From: Sphingosinicella ginsenosidimutans
Lineage (GTDB): Bacteria > Pseudomonadota > Alphaproteobacteria > Sphingomonadales > Sphingomonadaceae
Direction: 5' to 3'
Length of the DNA stretch: 64,000 nt
Assembly (NCBI RefSeq): GCF_007995055.1
Contig: NZ_VOQQ01000001.1
Coordinates: forward strand, 1,426,001 to 1,490,000
Position 1 is the first letter of the stretch. Each line of letters begins with the position of its first letter. A program made the position numbers and the translations under genes. Under the pieces are notes generated by a model. That model worked only from the letters and a program-made list of their open reading frames with translations, ran no database searches and was not told the DNA's origin. Below are positions 34,375-42,639 of the stretch, in pieces.

Positions 34375-36417
34375 TCATACCGCCACGCCAGCACTGCGCG
34401 CAGCGTTCAGGACGCGACTGCCGCGCACCGCCTGCTTGAATGATGGGGGCTTCATCCATCCATTCATCGCATAGCCGCTCAGGGTGTGGACTACCTTGCG
34501 ATCATAGTCGTCAACGTCGGGCGAGGACGCTGCCCACGCCATGATCCTGGCCCATGTGGCACCATCCAGGTCCGTGCATTCCGCAATCAGCTCGTCTTCC
34601 GAAGCACTGTCGTCCCCGCCGCCATTGAGCTGCTTCGCTGCCGGTGTGGAGTCGCGAAATTCGGGTGGCAGATCTGGCGGCAGAGGGAGGTTGAGGGCGC
34701 CGATCTCTGTCCAGCAATCGTCCTTCTTGCACCATTCGGTGACGTTGCGACTACCGGCGCTCGCCACGATTTCCGCATGGATCAGCGGGGCCCACATGGC
34801 GAACAGCGCTTCCATGTCGCCGGAAACCCGCTGCGCCTCCCACAAGCGCTCCAGATCGATCTTGTCGCCATGATGCGCGGCAAGGAGCGCGATCATGTAC
34901 GCGACCACATTGGCTCCGTATGACTGGAGGCGAGCCCGGCGGACCACTCCCTGTGCAGCCTTGAAGAGGAGCGCTTTCGCGATGGTCAGGCGGAAGAAAT
35001 CCTTGTCGGGGATCCAGTCCTCTCCAAGCCGCTCGCGAAGGCCGAACATAAACGTCGCATAGTTCTTTTGCGCGCCGCGACTGACAATCTGGGGGCTGCC
35101 CCACCAAGCCATCAGGTACTTCGCAAGGTCCGTCTTTCCGAAGTGCTGGCTGCGTGGGCACGTCCTATCGAACTCGCGACGACGGGCAGGTGTCGATCCG
35201 TGCCTGTTGCGCGCCATCTGATAGGAGCCTCGCGCCCTCTCGTAGAACCAGCGGCTTTCCTCGCCGGGCGGCCAGACCGATTCTGACAGGGCCTCGAACT
35301 GCTGGTGAAAGCGGTCGCTGGCGGAAAGGTCCGCCACCTGGATCGGGTTCTGCGTGTTGGCGAAGCGGGCGATGAGCGGCACGAACTCTTCAAGCCTCTC
35401 CGGCGGCACGAGGGTTAGCTTCATGGAGACTGCCACCTCGTCCAGCGACAACTTGTCGACCTTGAGAGCACGATGGATGGAGGCTGTCGTCTGCGCGCCG
35501 TTGACGATCTGGAGTCCTCGTAGCCGGCTAATGACTGTTTCCCCGTGCCAGGACGACACCTCAATCTCGTCAGCAGTGGCTGTCAGTCCGTTATTGTAGG
35601 CAAGGAACCGTCCCGGCTCTTCCTTGATGGTGCGCTGGATTCCACGGTTCACGGCACCCTTGGCCTGCAGGAACGAGCGCACGTTGAACTCGAAGAGACG
35701 CGGCCCATACTGGTCGAACAGATCGTAGATCAGTTTTCCGGGCAGGATGACGAGATAGGTCTCGTACTCTGTGGGGCGGGGCTTCATTTCCAGGCATGCG
35801 AGGGGCCGGCCGAGCAGCTTTGCGAAGTCGATTTCGATCCGATCGCGCGTCACGTCCTCGCCGGTCGCGCGGTAGAGGCGTTCGATATCCCATACCTCGG
35901 TTTCGACCGGCCGGCCCTGGACAGTAATGTCCTCCACTGCCCGGTCCCGCACGCGGGCATCGGTAAGCACGTTGATGCGAACTTCCTCGATGCGCGACAA
36001 CTCGCTTTGTATGAGCGTCGCCGCCTCAAGGGCTGCGGGACTGTTCTCGAAACGGGCATGATCGCCCTTGGCCGCATACTCGAAAAACCGCGCCGCCCAT
36101 CCTGACAGACGGCCAATGTCCCGTCGCGCCAGGACGGGCTCGCTGCTAAGTCCCAGGGTAGTGAACAGTTCCAATCTGACGGAATCTTCCGGGAGGGAAT
36201 AGGCGATCACTCGGCAAGGCCGGTGAAGTCCGACATCCTCGTGTGGGCATAGATCATGACCGGCAATCGAGCCGGCCTCTTCCAGATACCCGAGAATTAC
36301 TTCGGTCAACGCCGTCTCGGCTGCCAGCGGCAGATCTGCCGGCAACTCGTTTAGGCGGTCGTTGGCGTCATCCCTGAGCCCTGCTGCGAACTCCGCTACA
36401 AGCTGCTCTTCAAGCAC
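34375..36417 (-). CDS. AIPR-family (abortive infection phage resistance) protein
   Basis: 680-aa AIPR-domain protein. The diagnostic core is GPRLFEFNVRSFLQAKGAVN, RTIKEEPGRFLAYNNGLTAT and RLRGLQIVNGAQTTASIH, followed by PLIARFANTQNPIQVADL. From memory of the literature, AIPR genes recur in restriction-modification clusters that also carry Vsr, methyltransferases and MORC/MutL or Z1 ATPases; the biochemical role is unclear, with abortive infection proposed. It is convergent with herA (10 bases between stops), placing it in the same island. It starts at a GTG with GAAGG about eight bases upstream. It may be the effector or sensor of the island. Confidence 0.88.
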   Translation of the reverse strand: MLEEQLVAEFAAGLRDDANDRLNELPADLPLAAETALTEVILGYLEEAGSIAGHDLCPHEDVGLHRPCRVIAYSLPEDSVRLELFTTLGLSSEPVLARRDIGRLSGWAARFFEYAAKGDHARFENSPAALEAATLIQSELSRIEEVRINVLTDARVRDRAVEDITVQGRPVETEVWDIERLYRATGEDVTRDRIEIDFAKLLGRPLACLEMKPRPTEYETYLVILPGKLIYDLFDQYGPRLFEFNVRSFLQAKGAVNRGIQRTIKEEPGRFLAYNNGLTATADEIEVSSWHGETVISRLRGLQIVNGAQTTASIHRALKVDKLSLDEVAVSMKLTLVPPERLEEFVPLIARFANTQNPIQVADLSASDRFHQQFEALSESVWPPGEESRWFYERARGSYQMARNRHGSTPARRREFDRTCPRSQHFGKTDLAKYLMAWWGSPQIVSRGAQKNYATFMFGLRERLGEDWIPDKDFFRLTIAKALLFKAAQGVVRRARLQSYGANVVAYMIALLAAHHGDKIDLERLWEAQRVSGDMEALFAMWAPLIHAEIVASAGSRNVTEWCKKDDCWTEIGALNLPLPPDLPPEFRDSTPAAKQLNGGGDDSASEDELIAECTDLDGATWARIMAWAASSPDVDDYDRKVVHTLSGYAMNGWMKPPSFKQAVRGSRVLNAARSAGVAV

Positions 36418-36774
36418 CCCTTTAACCTTCGCATTGCCCCTCTACGCACGATATGTGCGCCTCCATAGTATGGCAATCGATTGAATTGTTTCTCACCGGA
36501 GGCCTCCGCGGGGCAAAGATCCCCGGAGTCGAAGGGCTAGCGGCTCCAAGACTTCTTCTGTTGGAAATTGTCCTCGCGCTGTTGGTATCAGCAGCAGATG
36601 GATACCGAGCACCCGCAACGCTCTCGCGATGTCGCGAGAGGCTTGGTGGCGTGCGGCTGAGCATTGCGGTTCAGCTTACCAGCCCGGCATGAGACGCTTG
36701 CCCCATGTTCGGCTAATGTTCTATTCTTTTGTTTCAGCGCCCTCGCGGCGATTCGATCTATCTGGAGCCATGCC
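36418..36774. other. Divergent intergenic region between AIPR and a small gene
   Basis: About 357 bases with no gene. A short repeat CGCAC (36445-36449)/GTGCG (36455-36459) lies just upstream of the AIPR start and could be an operator. A longer palindrome is annotated separately. The right part should hold the promoter of the 65-aa plus-strand gene. Confidence 0.45.
36621..36640. repeat. 20-bp palindrome CTCTCGCGA-TG-TCGCGAGAG
   Basis: Two perfect 9-bp arms (36621-36629 and 36632-36640) are separated by TG. The short spacer makes a protein-binding operator more likely than an RNA hairpin. It lies between the AIPR gene and the plus-strand small gene. Confidence 0.6.
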
Positions 36775-36972
36775 ATGCAGCACGATGTTTGCCTGCGCGC
36801 AGCCGCGCGCGCGATCTACGATGCCTGTTTCCCGACCGAAGAGCTCGCACCGGTCGGCTTCGACGAGGCCGAGCGATACGGGACAATCCATTATCGCCGA
36901 GCGGTCGAAGCGGCACAGAATGCGAAGCCGCACCTGCTACACGACCGCGAGGCGCAGCCCAGCCTGTTCTAG
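36775..36972 (+). CDS. Small hypothetical protein beside the relaxase
   Basis: 65-aa soluble protein of unknown function. The ATG at 36775 has GGAG seven bases upstream (36764-36767). The sequence includes LRAAARAIYDACFPTEELAP and ERYGTIHYRRAVEAAQNA, suggesting a compact helical fold. It is convergent with the relaxase gene (46 bases between stops). Its position at the relaxase end of the cargo suggests it belongs to the conjugative backbone. Confidence 0.6.
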   Translation: MQHDVCLRAAARAIYDACFPTEELAPVGFDEAERYGTIHYRRAVEAAQNAKPHLLHDREAQPSLF

Positions 36973-37018
36973 CCCAGTGCATTGGGCTCGGCCCGAGCCT
37001 GATCGCAAGCGCGGGTGA

Positions 37019-39001
37019 TCACGAAATCGTCGGACCCCCGCGCCCGCGACCGATCGTCCAGCTGATGCCCTCGGTGCGGAGGATTCCCGACACGGCCTTC
37101 CCGACGTGCGGCTCGAGCACCGGCCGCCACGGCACCAGCGTGAAATCATGAGCGCGCTCGACCAGCGCGAACCGGCCGCTCGTGAGTTCGAGGCGGCGCC
37201 GGTAGGTGCCTTCGACATGGCTGCCGGCATGGCTCTCGACGAATGGCAGGTCGAGCTCGCGCGCCAGCGCCGCGGCGACGCGCAGCAGCTCGCGCCGGCG
37301 CAGCGTCTCGATCAAGCCCGGGCGCGGCTCGAACACGCCGCCCCGCTCGCTGCCGAGGCCCTCCTCCACCAGCCACTGCCGGCGCCGCGCTTCGGCATCG
37401 CGCACGGCGCTTCCGAATCCCGCCTCGCGCGCCGGGGCGTCGGCGGGGCTCAGTAGCCGACGGTCGAGCCAGGTCGCGCCGTCCGCCGTGGCCAGCCGCT
37501 CGAGTGGTTCGGCCGCGAGCAGCTCGACCACGACCGGACGCGCGCGCACCTGCGCCGTCTCGAACCGCTCGACGCGTTCGAGATGGTCGGCGGCGACCCG
37601 CCAGCTTCCGTCGGGTAGGCGTTCGACAGCCACGCCGCCGCGGCGCAGCGCTTCGAGCCGGCGGACATGGCTCCGGGCGAATGCCTCGCTGGCCTGGCGG
37701 TCGTGGGCCAGGTGCGCGTCGATGTCGTAGCGGCCGCTATTGGCGGCAGCGACCGCGGCAATTGTCCGGTCGACCTCGCGCACGCCGGCGCGACTGGGGG
37801 CGACCCGCACCACCGAGCCCTCGCCGACGTCCTCCGCCGGCTCGCGCCCGAGCGCGACATAATGGCTGCGCCCGTCGATACCGTCGACGATCAGATAATG
37901 GCGGTCGCGATGCTCGTCGGCGAGCCCGCGCGCCAGCACGCGTCCGACGAGCGGCGCCGCGTCCGGCACGGCCGGGCCGTAGATCGCCTGGTCGGCCGCG
38001 GCCCGCTCGACCCGAGCCGCGGAGAAGGCGCGCTGCATCGTGCGGATGATGTCGCCGCGTTCGCCCATCCGGGCGAGCGTCGCGGGCAGGTCCGGCGCGA
38101 GCTGCCAGCGGCCCTGCCCCAGATCCTCGGCGAGCCCGAGCCGGGCGAGCTTGGCGAGCCGCCCGGCGCGCAGCGTCTGCTCGAACGCGCCGTCGGCGCG
38201 CGCCGCAACGATGCGCCCCTCGCCGGCGAGGCGGACCAGCCGCCGGTCGATCGCGGTCAGGCGCTCGGCCTTGATCTCGGCGAGCTGGGAACGCGCGATC
38301 TCACGCGTCGTGCGCGGACCGAGGTCGAGCTCGACGAGCTCGGCGGCGCGCTCGCGCAGGCCCCGGGTCAGGTAGTCGGGGGCGATCACCAGGTCCTTGC
38401 CCTTCTGGTCGTGCCCAAGGACGATGACGTGGCTGTGCGGATGGCCGGTGTTGAAATGATCGACCGCGACCCAGTCGAGCCGGGTCCCGAGGTCGGCTTC
38501 GGCGCGCGCCATCAGCCGGCGGACCAGCGGCTTCAGGTCGTCGTACTGGGCGCCGTCCTCGGGCGAGACGATCAAGCGGAACTGGTGGCGGTCGCCGGCA
38601 CCGCGGGCGAGGAAATCCTTGGCGTCGACGGCGTCGCTTTGCGGGCCGTAGAGCGCGCCCCGTTCGCCCTCGCGCGTGGTGCCGTCGCGCTGCAGGTAGC
38701 GCAGGTGCGCGGCCGCCGCGTCGGCGCCCTTGCCGGCGAGCCGCACGATGCGAGTCTTGATGACCACGCGGCGGCGCTCGAGCGCGCTCAGCCGGCCGCG
38801 GCTGGCGAGCAGCCGCCCGACGCCGGCGGCGCGGCCGATGCGGCTGCCGGCGGACTGCTTGCCCGGCCGCCCGGCAAGAGCCGCCCCGCCGCGCGCCAGG
38901 TTGGTGGCGGCGAGCACGCGCTGGAGGTAGCGGCGCGCGCGCCTCGGAGGGCGGCTGCGCAACCGCCCGAGACGGGGTTCGAAATCGTCGTCGCTGCTCA
39001 C
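37019..39001 (-). CDS. Relaxase/mobilisation nuclease, VirD2-like with DUF3363
   Basis: 660-aa relaxase. After a basic N-terminal stretch (about 1-85) the relaxase domain has GERGALYG, HQFRLIVSPEDGAQYDDL and the metal-binding triad in VDHFNTGHPHSHVIVLG (about 190-205). The C-terminal two thirds match DUF3363, usual for alphaproteobacterial elements. It nicks oriT and pilots the DNA strand to TraG. The start is a GTG at 39001 with AAGGG upstream; the overlapping ATG there is followed at once by a stop. A much longer in-frame extension is only the antisense of the IS66 insertion. A candidate oriT lies 100-200 bases upstream. Confidence 0.9.
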   Translation of the reverse strand: MSSDDDFEPRLGRLRSRPPRRARRYLQRVLAATNLARGGAALAGRPGKQSAGSRIGRAAGVGRLLASRGRLSALERRRVVIKTRIVRLAGKGADAAAAHLRYLQRDGTTREGERGALYGPQSDAVDAKDFLARGAGDRHQFRLIVSPEDGAQYDDLKPLVRRLMARAEADLGTRLDWVAVDHFNTGHPHSHVIVLGHDQKGKDLVIAPDYLTRGLRERAAELVELDLGPRTTREIARSQLAEIKAERLTAIDRRLVRLAGEGRIVAARADGAFEQTLRAGRLAKLARLGLAEDLGQGRWQLAPDLPATLARMGERGDIIRTMQRAFSAARVERAAADQAIYGPAVPDAAPLVGRVLARGLADEHRDRHYLIVDGIDGRSHYVALGREPAEDVGEGSVVRVAPSRAGVREVDRTIAAVAAANSGRYDIDAHLAHDRQASEAFARSHVRRLEALRRGGVAVERLPDGSWRVAADHLERVERFETAQVRARPVVVELLAAEPLERLATADGATWLDRRLLSPADAPAREAGFGSAVRDAEARRRQWLVEEGLGSERGGVFEPRPGLIETLRRRELLRVAAALARELDLPFVESHAGSHVEGTYRRRLELTSGRFALVERAHDFTLVPWRPVLEPHVGKAVSGILRTEGISWTIGRGRGGPTIS

Positions 39002-39106
39002 ATGGCGGCCCTTGCCGGCGCGCCCCGCCGGCAGTGTGCCGCAGCCTGGCTCCCGAGAAAACCGGTGCCGCCGAGGGCCGCGGAAATCCTCGCTCTTCGG
39101 CGCCAC

Positions 39107-39204
39107 CGGCACCGTCGCCCGCGCGACGGTGCCGCTCGAACGACGCAAAAAGGATGTGCAGGCAATGGCTTGTGCGCCGGCCAGTGCCGGCGCTTTATCT
39201 TGCC
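39107..39204. other. Candidate origin of transfer (oriT)
   Basis: Upstream of the relaxase are two strong repeats: a 12-bp perfect hairpin CGGCACCGTCGC (39107-39118)/GCGACGGTGCCG (39123-39134), and an 8-bp one GCGCCGGC (39174-39181)/GCCGGCGC (39186-39193). Directly after the second comes TATCTTGCC (39196-39204), one base from the IncP/VirD2 nick core YATCCTG/Y. Inverted repeat followed by nick core next to the relaxase gene is the IncP arrangement. An IS66 insertion begins 19 bases further on. Confidence 0.5.
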
Positions 39205-39301
39205 TTACGCGGCTCCCCGCCTGTAACCGTCCGATGTTCGCACATTGTTCGCTCCTGATGGTGAGGTCATGTCGTGTCCTTTCTGGACGCGAGGTGAGTG
39301 G

Positions 39302-40171
39302 ATGCGGCGGCGAGTTTTCGACAATCCGGCGAAGCGGGCATGGTGGCAGGTGCATGTCGACGCGCACCGGAAGAGCGGCCTGACGATAGCGCGCTATTGC
39401 CGGCACCACCGCCTGACGGTGGATACATTCAGGAAGTGGCGGCGCGAGCTGACCGACTGGGAAGAGGAAAAAACCAAGCGAAACCTGAAGCGTAGAAAGC
39501 GCTACCACCCGATCTCGCCGGACAAGCGGCGGCGGGCGACGCAGGCGTTCTGGGCGATGCATGTGGAAGCCTGCCAGTGGTCGGGGCTGCATCTGCGCGA
39601 GTATTCTTCGGCGCTGCAGCTGTCGCCCTACAGCCTCAAGCGGTGGCGCAATCTGATCGAGGCGGAGGAGGTCGTGATCGACTGGCGGGCGCTTTTGCAT
39701 CCGTCGGCGCGGCCACCGATAAGCACAAAAACAAGCACTAGTGCTAAGGAAACGGAGCGCGTTCGGGCCTTGACAGAGGCGATCGAAGCTGAAGCGGGAC
39801 CGCCCAAACGGGCGCGGCGACGGCGCTGGTCCACCGAGGAAAAGATCGCGCTGCTGCTGGAGGCGGAGCGTCATGGCGAGACCATCTCCTCTGTCGGGAG
39901 GCGGCATGGAATCTCGACCAGCGTGCTGTTCCGCTGGCGCGACCAGTTCGGCCTCGGGCAAGAAAAGCCGATGACGCTGGCGCCGGTGCAGGTGATCGAA
40001 GGGCGTGCGAAGCGCGACAGCGGAGAGCCGTCGTTGCTGGCCGGCCTGCTGCCTTGCCCGGACGGCATGAAGGAGGTCGAACTGGCCGATGGACGGCGGG
40101 TGTTCGCACCGATCGACGCCGATCCCGATGCTGTCCGGCGGGAAGTTGCAGAGCGGGAGATGCGGTCATGA
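39302..40171 (+). CDS. tnpA: IS66 accessory protein TnpA, enlarged with repeated HTH units
   Basis: 289 aa from ATG 39302, which has GAGG seven bases upstream; a TTG at 39245 and an ATG at 39269 are alternatives. IS66 TnpA is usually about 100-150 aa. Here two related HTH-like units (WQVHVDAHRKSGLTIARYCR and WAMHVEACQWSGLHLREYSS, each ending in a K-W/R-W helix) precede the usual C-terminal HTH (EEKIALLLEAERHGETIS, STSVLFRWRDQFGL). It is needed with TnpB for transposition, probably as a DNA-binding factor. Its stop overlaps the tnpB start (ATGA). Confidence 0.85.
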   Translation: MRRRVFDNPAKRAWWQVHVDAHRKSGLTIARYCRHHRLTVDTFRKWRRELTDWEEEKTKRNLKRRKRYHPISPDKRRRATQAFWAMHVEACQWSGLHLREYSSALQLSPYSLKRWRNLIEAEEVVIDWRALLHPSARPPISTKTSTSAKETERVRALTEAIEAEAGPPKRARRRRWSTEEKIALLLEAERHGETISSVGRRHGISTSVLFRWRDQFGLGQEKPMTLAPVQVIEGRAKRDSGEPSLLAGLLPCPDGMKEVELADGRRVFAPIDADPDAVRREVAEREMRS

Positions 40172-40521
40172 TGATCGTGCCGTCGAACGTGAAAGTGCAT
40201 ATGGCGCTGGGCGTCACCGATATGAGGAAGGGCCTCGATGGGTTGGCGACGCTGGTCCAGGAAACGCTCAGGAAGGACCCGTTCTGCGGCCATATCTTCG
40301 CCTTCCGGGGCAGGCGGACGAACATGGTGAAACTGCTGTTCTGGGACGGCACGGGGCTGTGCCTGTTCAGCAAGCGGATCGATCGCGGCTACTTCGTCTG
40401 GCCGCGGATGAGCGTGGAGGGAGGAACGATCCCGCTGTCGCCGGCGCAGCTCGCGATGCTGCTCGAGGGCATCGACTGGCGTCATCCCGAGCGCGTCTGG
40501 AAGCCGCAAAAAGCGGGCTGA
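40168..40521 (+). CDS. tnpB: IS66 protein TnpB
   Basis: 117-aa TnpB of IS66-family elements, full length, starting at ATG 40168 inside an ATGA overlap with tnpA. Family signatures: VKVHMALGVTDMRKGLDGLA, DPFCGHIFAFRGRRTNMVK, LLFWDGTGLCLFSKR and IDWRHPERVWKP. Essential for IS66 transposition, with unknown biochemical action. Confidence 0.93.
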   Translation: MMIVPSNVKVHMALGVTDMRKGLDGLATLVQETLRKDPFCGHIFAFRGRRTNMVKLLFWDGTGLCLFSKRIDRGYFVWPRMSVEGGTIPLSPAQLAMLLEGIDWRHPERVWKPQKAG

Positions 40522-40581
40522 AAATGCGCTGAATCCGCCGGAAATACTTGGGTTTAGCGGCGCTATCTGGTAGTATCGGGC

Positions 40582-42111
40582 ATGCGGCTCGATCTCGACA
40601 ATCTGCCGTCCGATACGGCGCTTCTGCGCCAGTTGGTGCGCGACATGGCGGCCGTCGTCGAGCACCGCGAAGGCGAGATCGAGCGGCTCCAGGCGATCAT
40701 CAAAAAGCTCCAGCGGATGCAGTTCGGGCGCAGGTCCGAACGCCTCGATCCCGATCAGCTCGCGCTGGGGCTGGAGGACCTCGACGCCGACATCGGCCGT
40801 ATCGAGGAGAGCCGCCCGGTGATCGTCGGCGCGACCGTTGAACCGCGCCCGCATCGCAAGCCGCTGCCCGATCATCTGCCGCGCGAGGACGTGATGATCG
40901 ACACCGATCACGATGCCTGTCCGGACTGCGGCGGCGCGCTGCACGGCATCGGCGAGAGCGTCAGCGAGATGCTCGACTGGGTGCCCGCGCAGCTTCGCGT
41001 GGTGCGGATCACCCGGCCCAAATATGCCTGCCGGACGTGCGGAACGGTGGCGCAGGCCGCCGCGCCGGAGCGCCCGATCGCAGGCGGGCTGGCGACGCCC
41101 GCGTTGCTCGCCCAGGTGCTTGTCAGCAAATATTGCGATCACACGCCACTCTACCGGCAGTCGCAGATCTTCGCCCGCCACGGCGTCGATCTGGCCCGTT
41201 CGACGCTGGCCGGATGGGTCGGCGGCGCGTGCTGGTGGCTCGAAGCCCTGCACGAAAAACTGTGCGCCGATGTGTTCGCATCGGACCATCTGTTCGCCGA
41301 CGACACGCCGGTTCCGGTGCTCGATCCGGGGCGTGGAAAGACGAAAACCGGCCGCCTGTGGGTCTATGCCCGCGAGCAGCGCGGGTGGAACGGACCCGCG
41401 CCTCCGGCCGCCGTCTATCTGTTCGCGCCGGACCGGAAAGCGGAGCGCCCGATCGCGCATCTCCAGCACTTCGAGGGCGTGCTGCACGTCGATGGCTATG
41501 CCGGGTTCGAGCGCGTCGCCGCGCGCGATGACGTGACGCTCGCCGCCTGCTGGGCGCATACGCGGCGCAAGTTCTACGACGTCGAGCAGCAGACCGGCTC
41601 GCCGATCGCGGCCGAGGCACTGCGCCGCATCGCCACACTCTACGAGGTCGAGAAGAAGGCGCGTGGACAATCCCCGGCGCAGCGCATGGCGTGGCGGCGT
41701 TCGCTCTCCCGGCCGCATCTCCAGACGATGAAGGGCTGGCTGGAAGCGCAACTGGCGCTCGTTCCCGCGCGCAGCACGCTTGCCGACGCGATCCGCTATG
41801 CGCTCGGCCGCTGGACTGGCTTGACCCGGTTCCTCGACGACGGCCGCATCGAACTCGACACCAATCCGGTCGAGCGCGCCATCCGTCCGGTGGCTCTCGG
41901 CAGGAAGAACCATCTGTTCGCTGGCAGTGACGGCGGCGGCCATCGCTGGGCCGTGATCTGCTCGTTGATCGAGACGGCGAAGCTCAACAGCGTCGAGCCC
42001 TACGCTTGGCTCAGCGACGTGCTCACCCGCATGGTCGAGGGCCATCCGGCCAGCCGACTCGATGAACTGCTGCCGTGGAACTGGGCGCTCAATGATCACG
42101 CCGCCGCCTGA
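40582..42111 (+). CDS. tnpC: IS66 transposase TnpC
   Basis: 509-aa DDE transposase. It has an N-terminal coiled coil (about 20-50), a zinc-finger-like part with two CxxC pairs (CPDCGG, CRTCG), then the catalytic region with FADDTPVPVLDPGRGKT, HVDGYAGFERV and CWAHTRRKFYDVE, and a C-terminal TNPVERAIRPVALGRKNHLF containing the last acidic residue. It is complete and ends 22 bases before the right terminal repeat. Confidence 0.93.
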   Translation: MRLDLDNLPSDTALLRQLVRDMAAVVEHREGEIERLQAIIKKLQRMQFGRRSERLDPDQLALGLEDLDADIGRIEESRPVIVGATVEPRPHRKPLPDHLPREDVMIDTDHDACPDCGGALHGIGESVSEMLDWVPAQLRVVRITRPKYACRTCGTVAQAAAPERPIAGGLATPALLAQVLVSKYCDHTPLYRQSQIFARHGVDLARSTLAGWVGGACWWLEALHEKLCADVFASDHLFADDTPVPVLDPGRGKTKTGRLWVYAREQRGWNGPAPPAAVYLFAPDRKAERPIAHLQHFEGVLHVDGYAGFERVAARDDVTLAACWAHTRRKFYDVEQQTGSPIAAEALRRIATLYEVEKKARGQSPAQRMAWRRSLSRPHLQTMKGWLEAQLALVPARSTLADAIRYALGRWTGLTRFLDDGRIELDTNPVERAIRPVALGRKNHLFAGSDGGGHRWAVICSLIETAKLNSVEPYAWLSDVLTRMVEGHPASRLDELLPWNWALNDHAAA

Positions 42112-42267
42112 CGTGCAACGACCGGACGCATACCCCCGCCTGAACCCCTTCTTCCGCCCGTTTTGGCCATCCCGACGCCCCGCCGATGTCGCCCGAGCCG
42201 AGGCAAAAAGAAGCCGGGACGCGGATGCCTGTCCGGCACCCTTGTCCCGGCACTTCGATGCGGCCGA

Positions 42268-42639
42268 TCAATGCGTCACAGCGAAGGCTTCGCGTGCCGC
42301 GCGTTCGCTCCGGAAATGGCGTCGCCCCATCAATCCGTGCGCGTGTCCGTCGCCATCGACGATGCTCACCGCGACGAACCAGCGGCCATCCAACCGGCCC
42401 ATGATCGCCACCCGATCGAGCTCGAAATCTTCCTCATCGGCGCCTTCATAGGTCCCAAGCCAGCGCTCCGACACACGCGCATCCCACAGGAAATCGCTCT
42501 CCTCGGCCTCGAGAAACCGCTGCGCGAGCGCTGCGCCCGCACCGTGTCCGAACTCGATCTCGAGCCCCGCCACGAGCGTCGCCAACACGCGATCCGTGTC
42601 CTTCGCCGATGCCACGCCGATGGGTTGAAACATGGTCAT
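42268..42639 (-). CDS. Conserved hypothetical protein of the conjugative backbone
   Basis: 123-aa soluble acidic protein of unknown function. It opens with FQPIGVASAKDTDRVLATLV and contains DARVSERWLGTYEGADEEDF and DGRWFVAVSIVDGDGHAHG. No membrane segment or known catalytic motif. It lies between the IS66 insertion and the transfer genes, in the direction of the relaxase, so before the insertion it was the nearest upstream gene of the relaxase and perhaps shared its regulation. Confidence 0.6.
   Translation of the reverse strand: MTMFQPIGVASAKDTDRVLATLVAGLEIEFGHGAGAALAQRFLEAEESDFLWDARVSERWLGTYEGADEEDFELDRVAIMGRLDGRWFVAVSIVDGDGHAHGLMGRRHFRSERAAREAFAVTH

Larger units (their letters stand above)
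39223..42133. mobile_element. Intact IS66-family insertion sequence
   Basis: A 2911-bp element with three genes tnpA-tnpB-tnpC. The terminal inverted repeats match at 16 of 21 positions: left GTAACCGTCCGATG... from 39223, right end (reverse complement) GTATGCGTCCGGTC... to 42133. Both ends are flanked by the same 8-bp target duplication CCCCGCCT (39215-39222 and 42134-42141), the IS66 hallmark. All three frames are open, so it looks recent and potentially active. It split the DNA upstream of the relaxase gene from the rest of the conjugative backbone. Confidence 0.93.

Noticed and set aside
39002..39961. A 320-residue N-terminal extension of the relaxase
   Set aside because: The extension reads through the IS66 left end and tnpA in antisense; real relaxase homology begins near the GTG at 39001.
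39871..42099. A 742-codon open frame on the minus strand across the IS66 transposase
   Set aside because: It is the exact antisense of tnpC and tnpB, with no recognisable domain and a composition typical of shadow frames in high-GC DNA.
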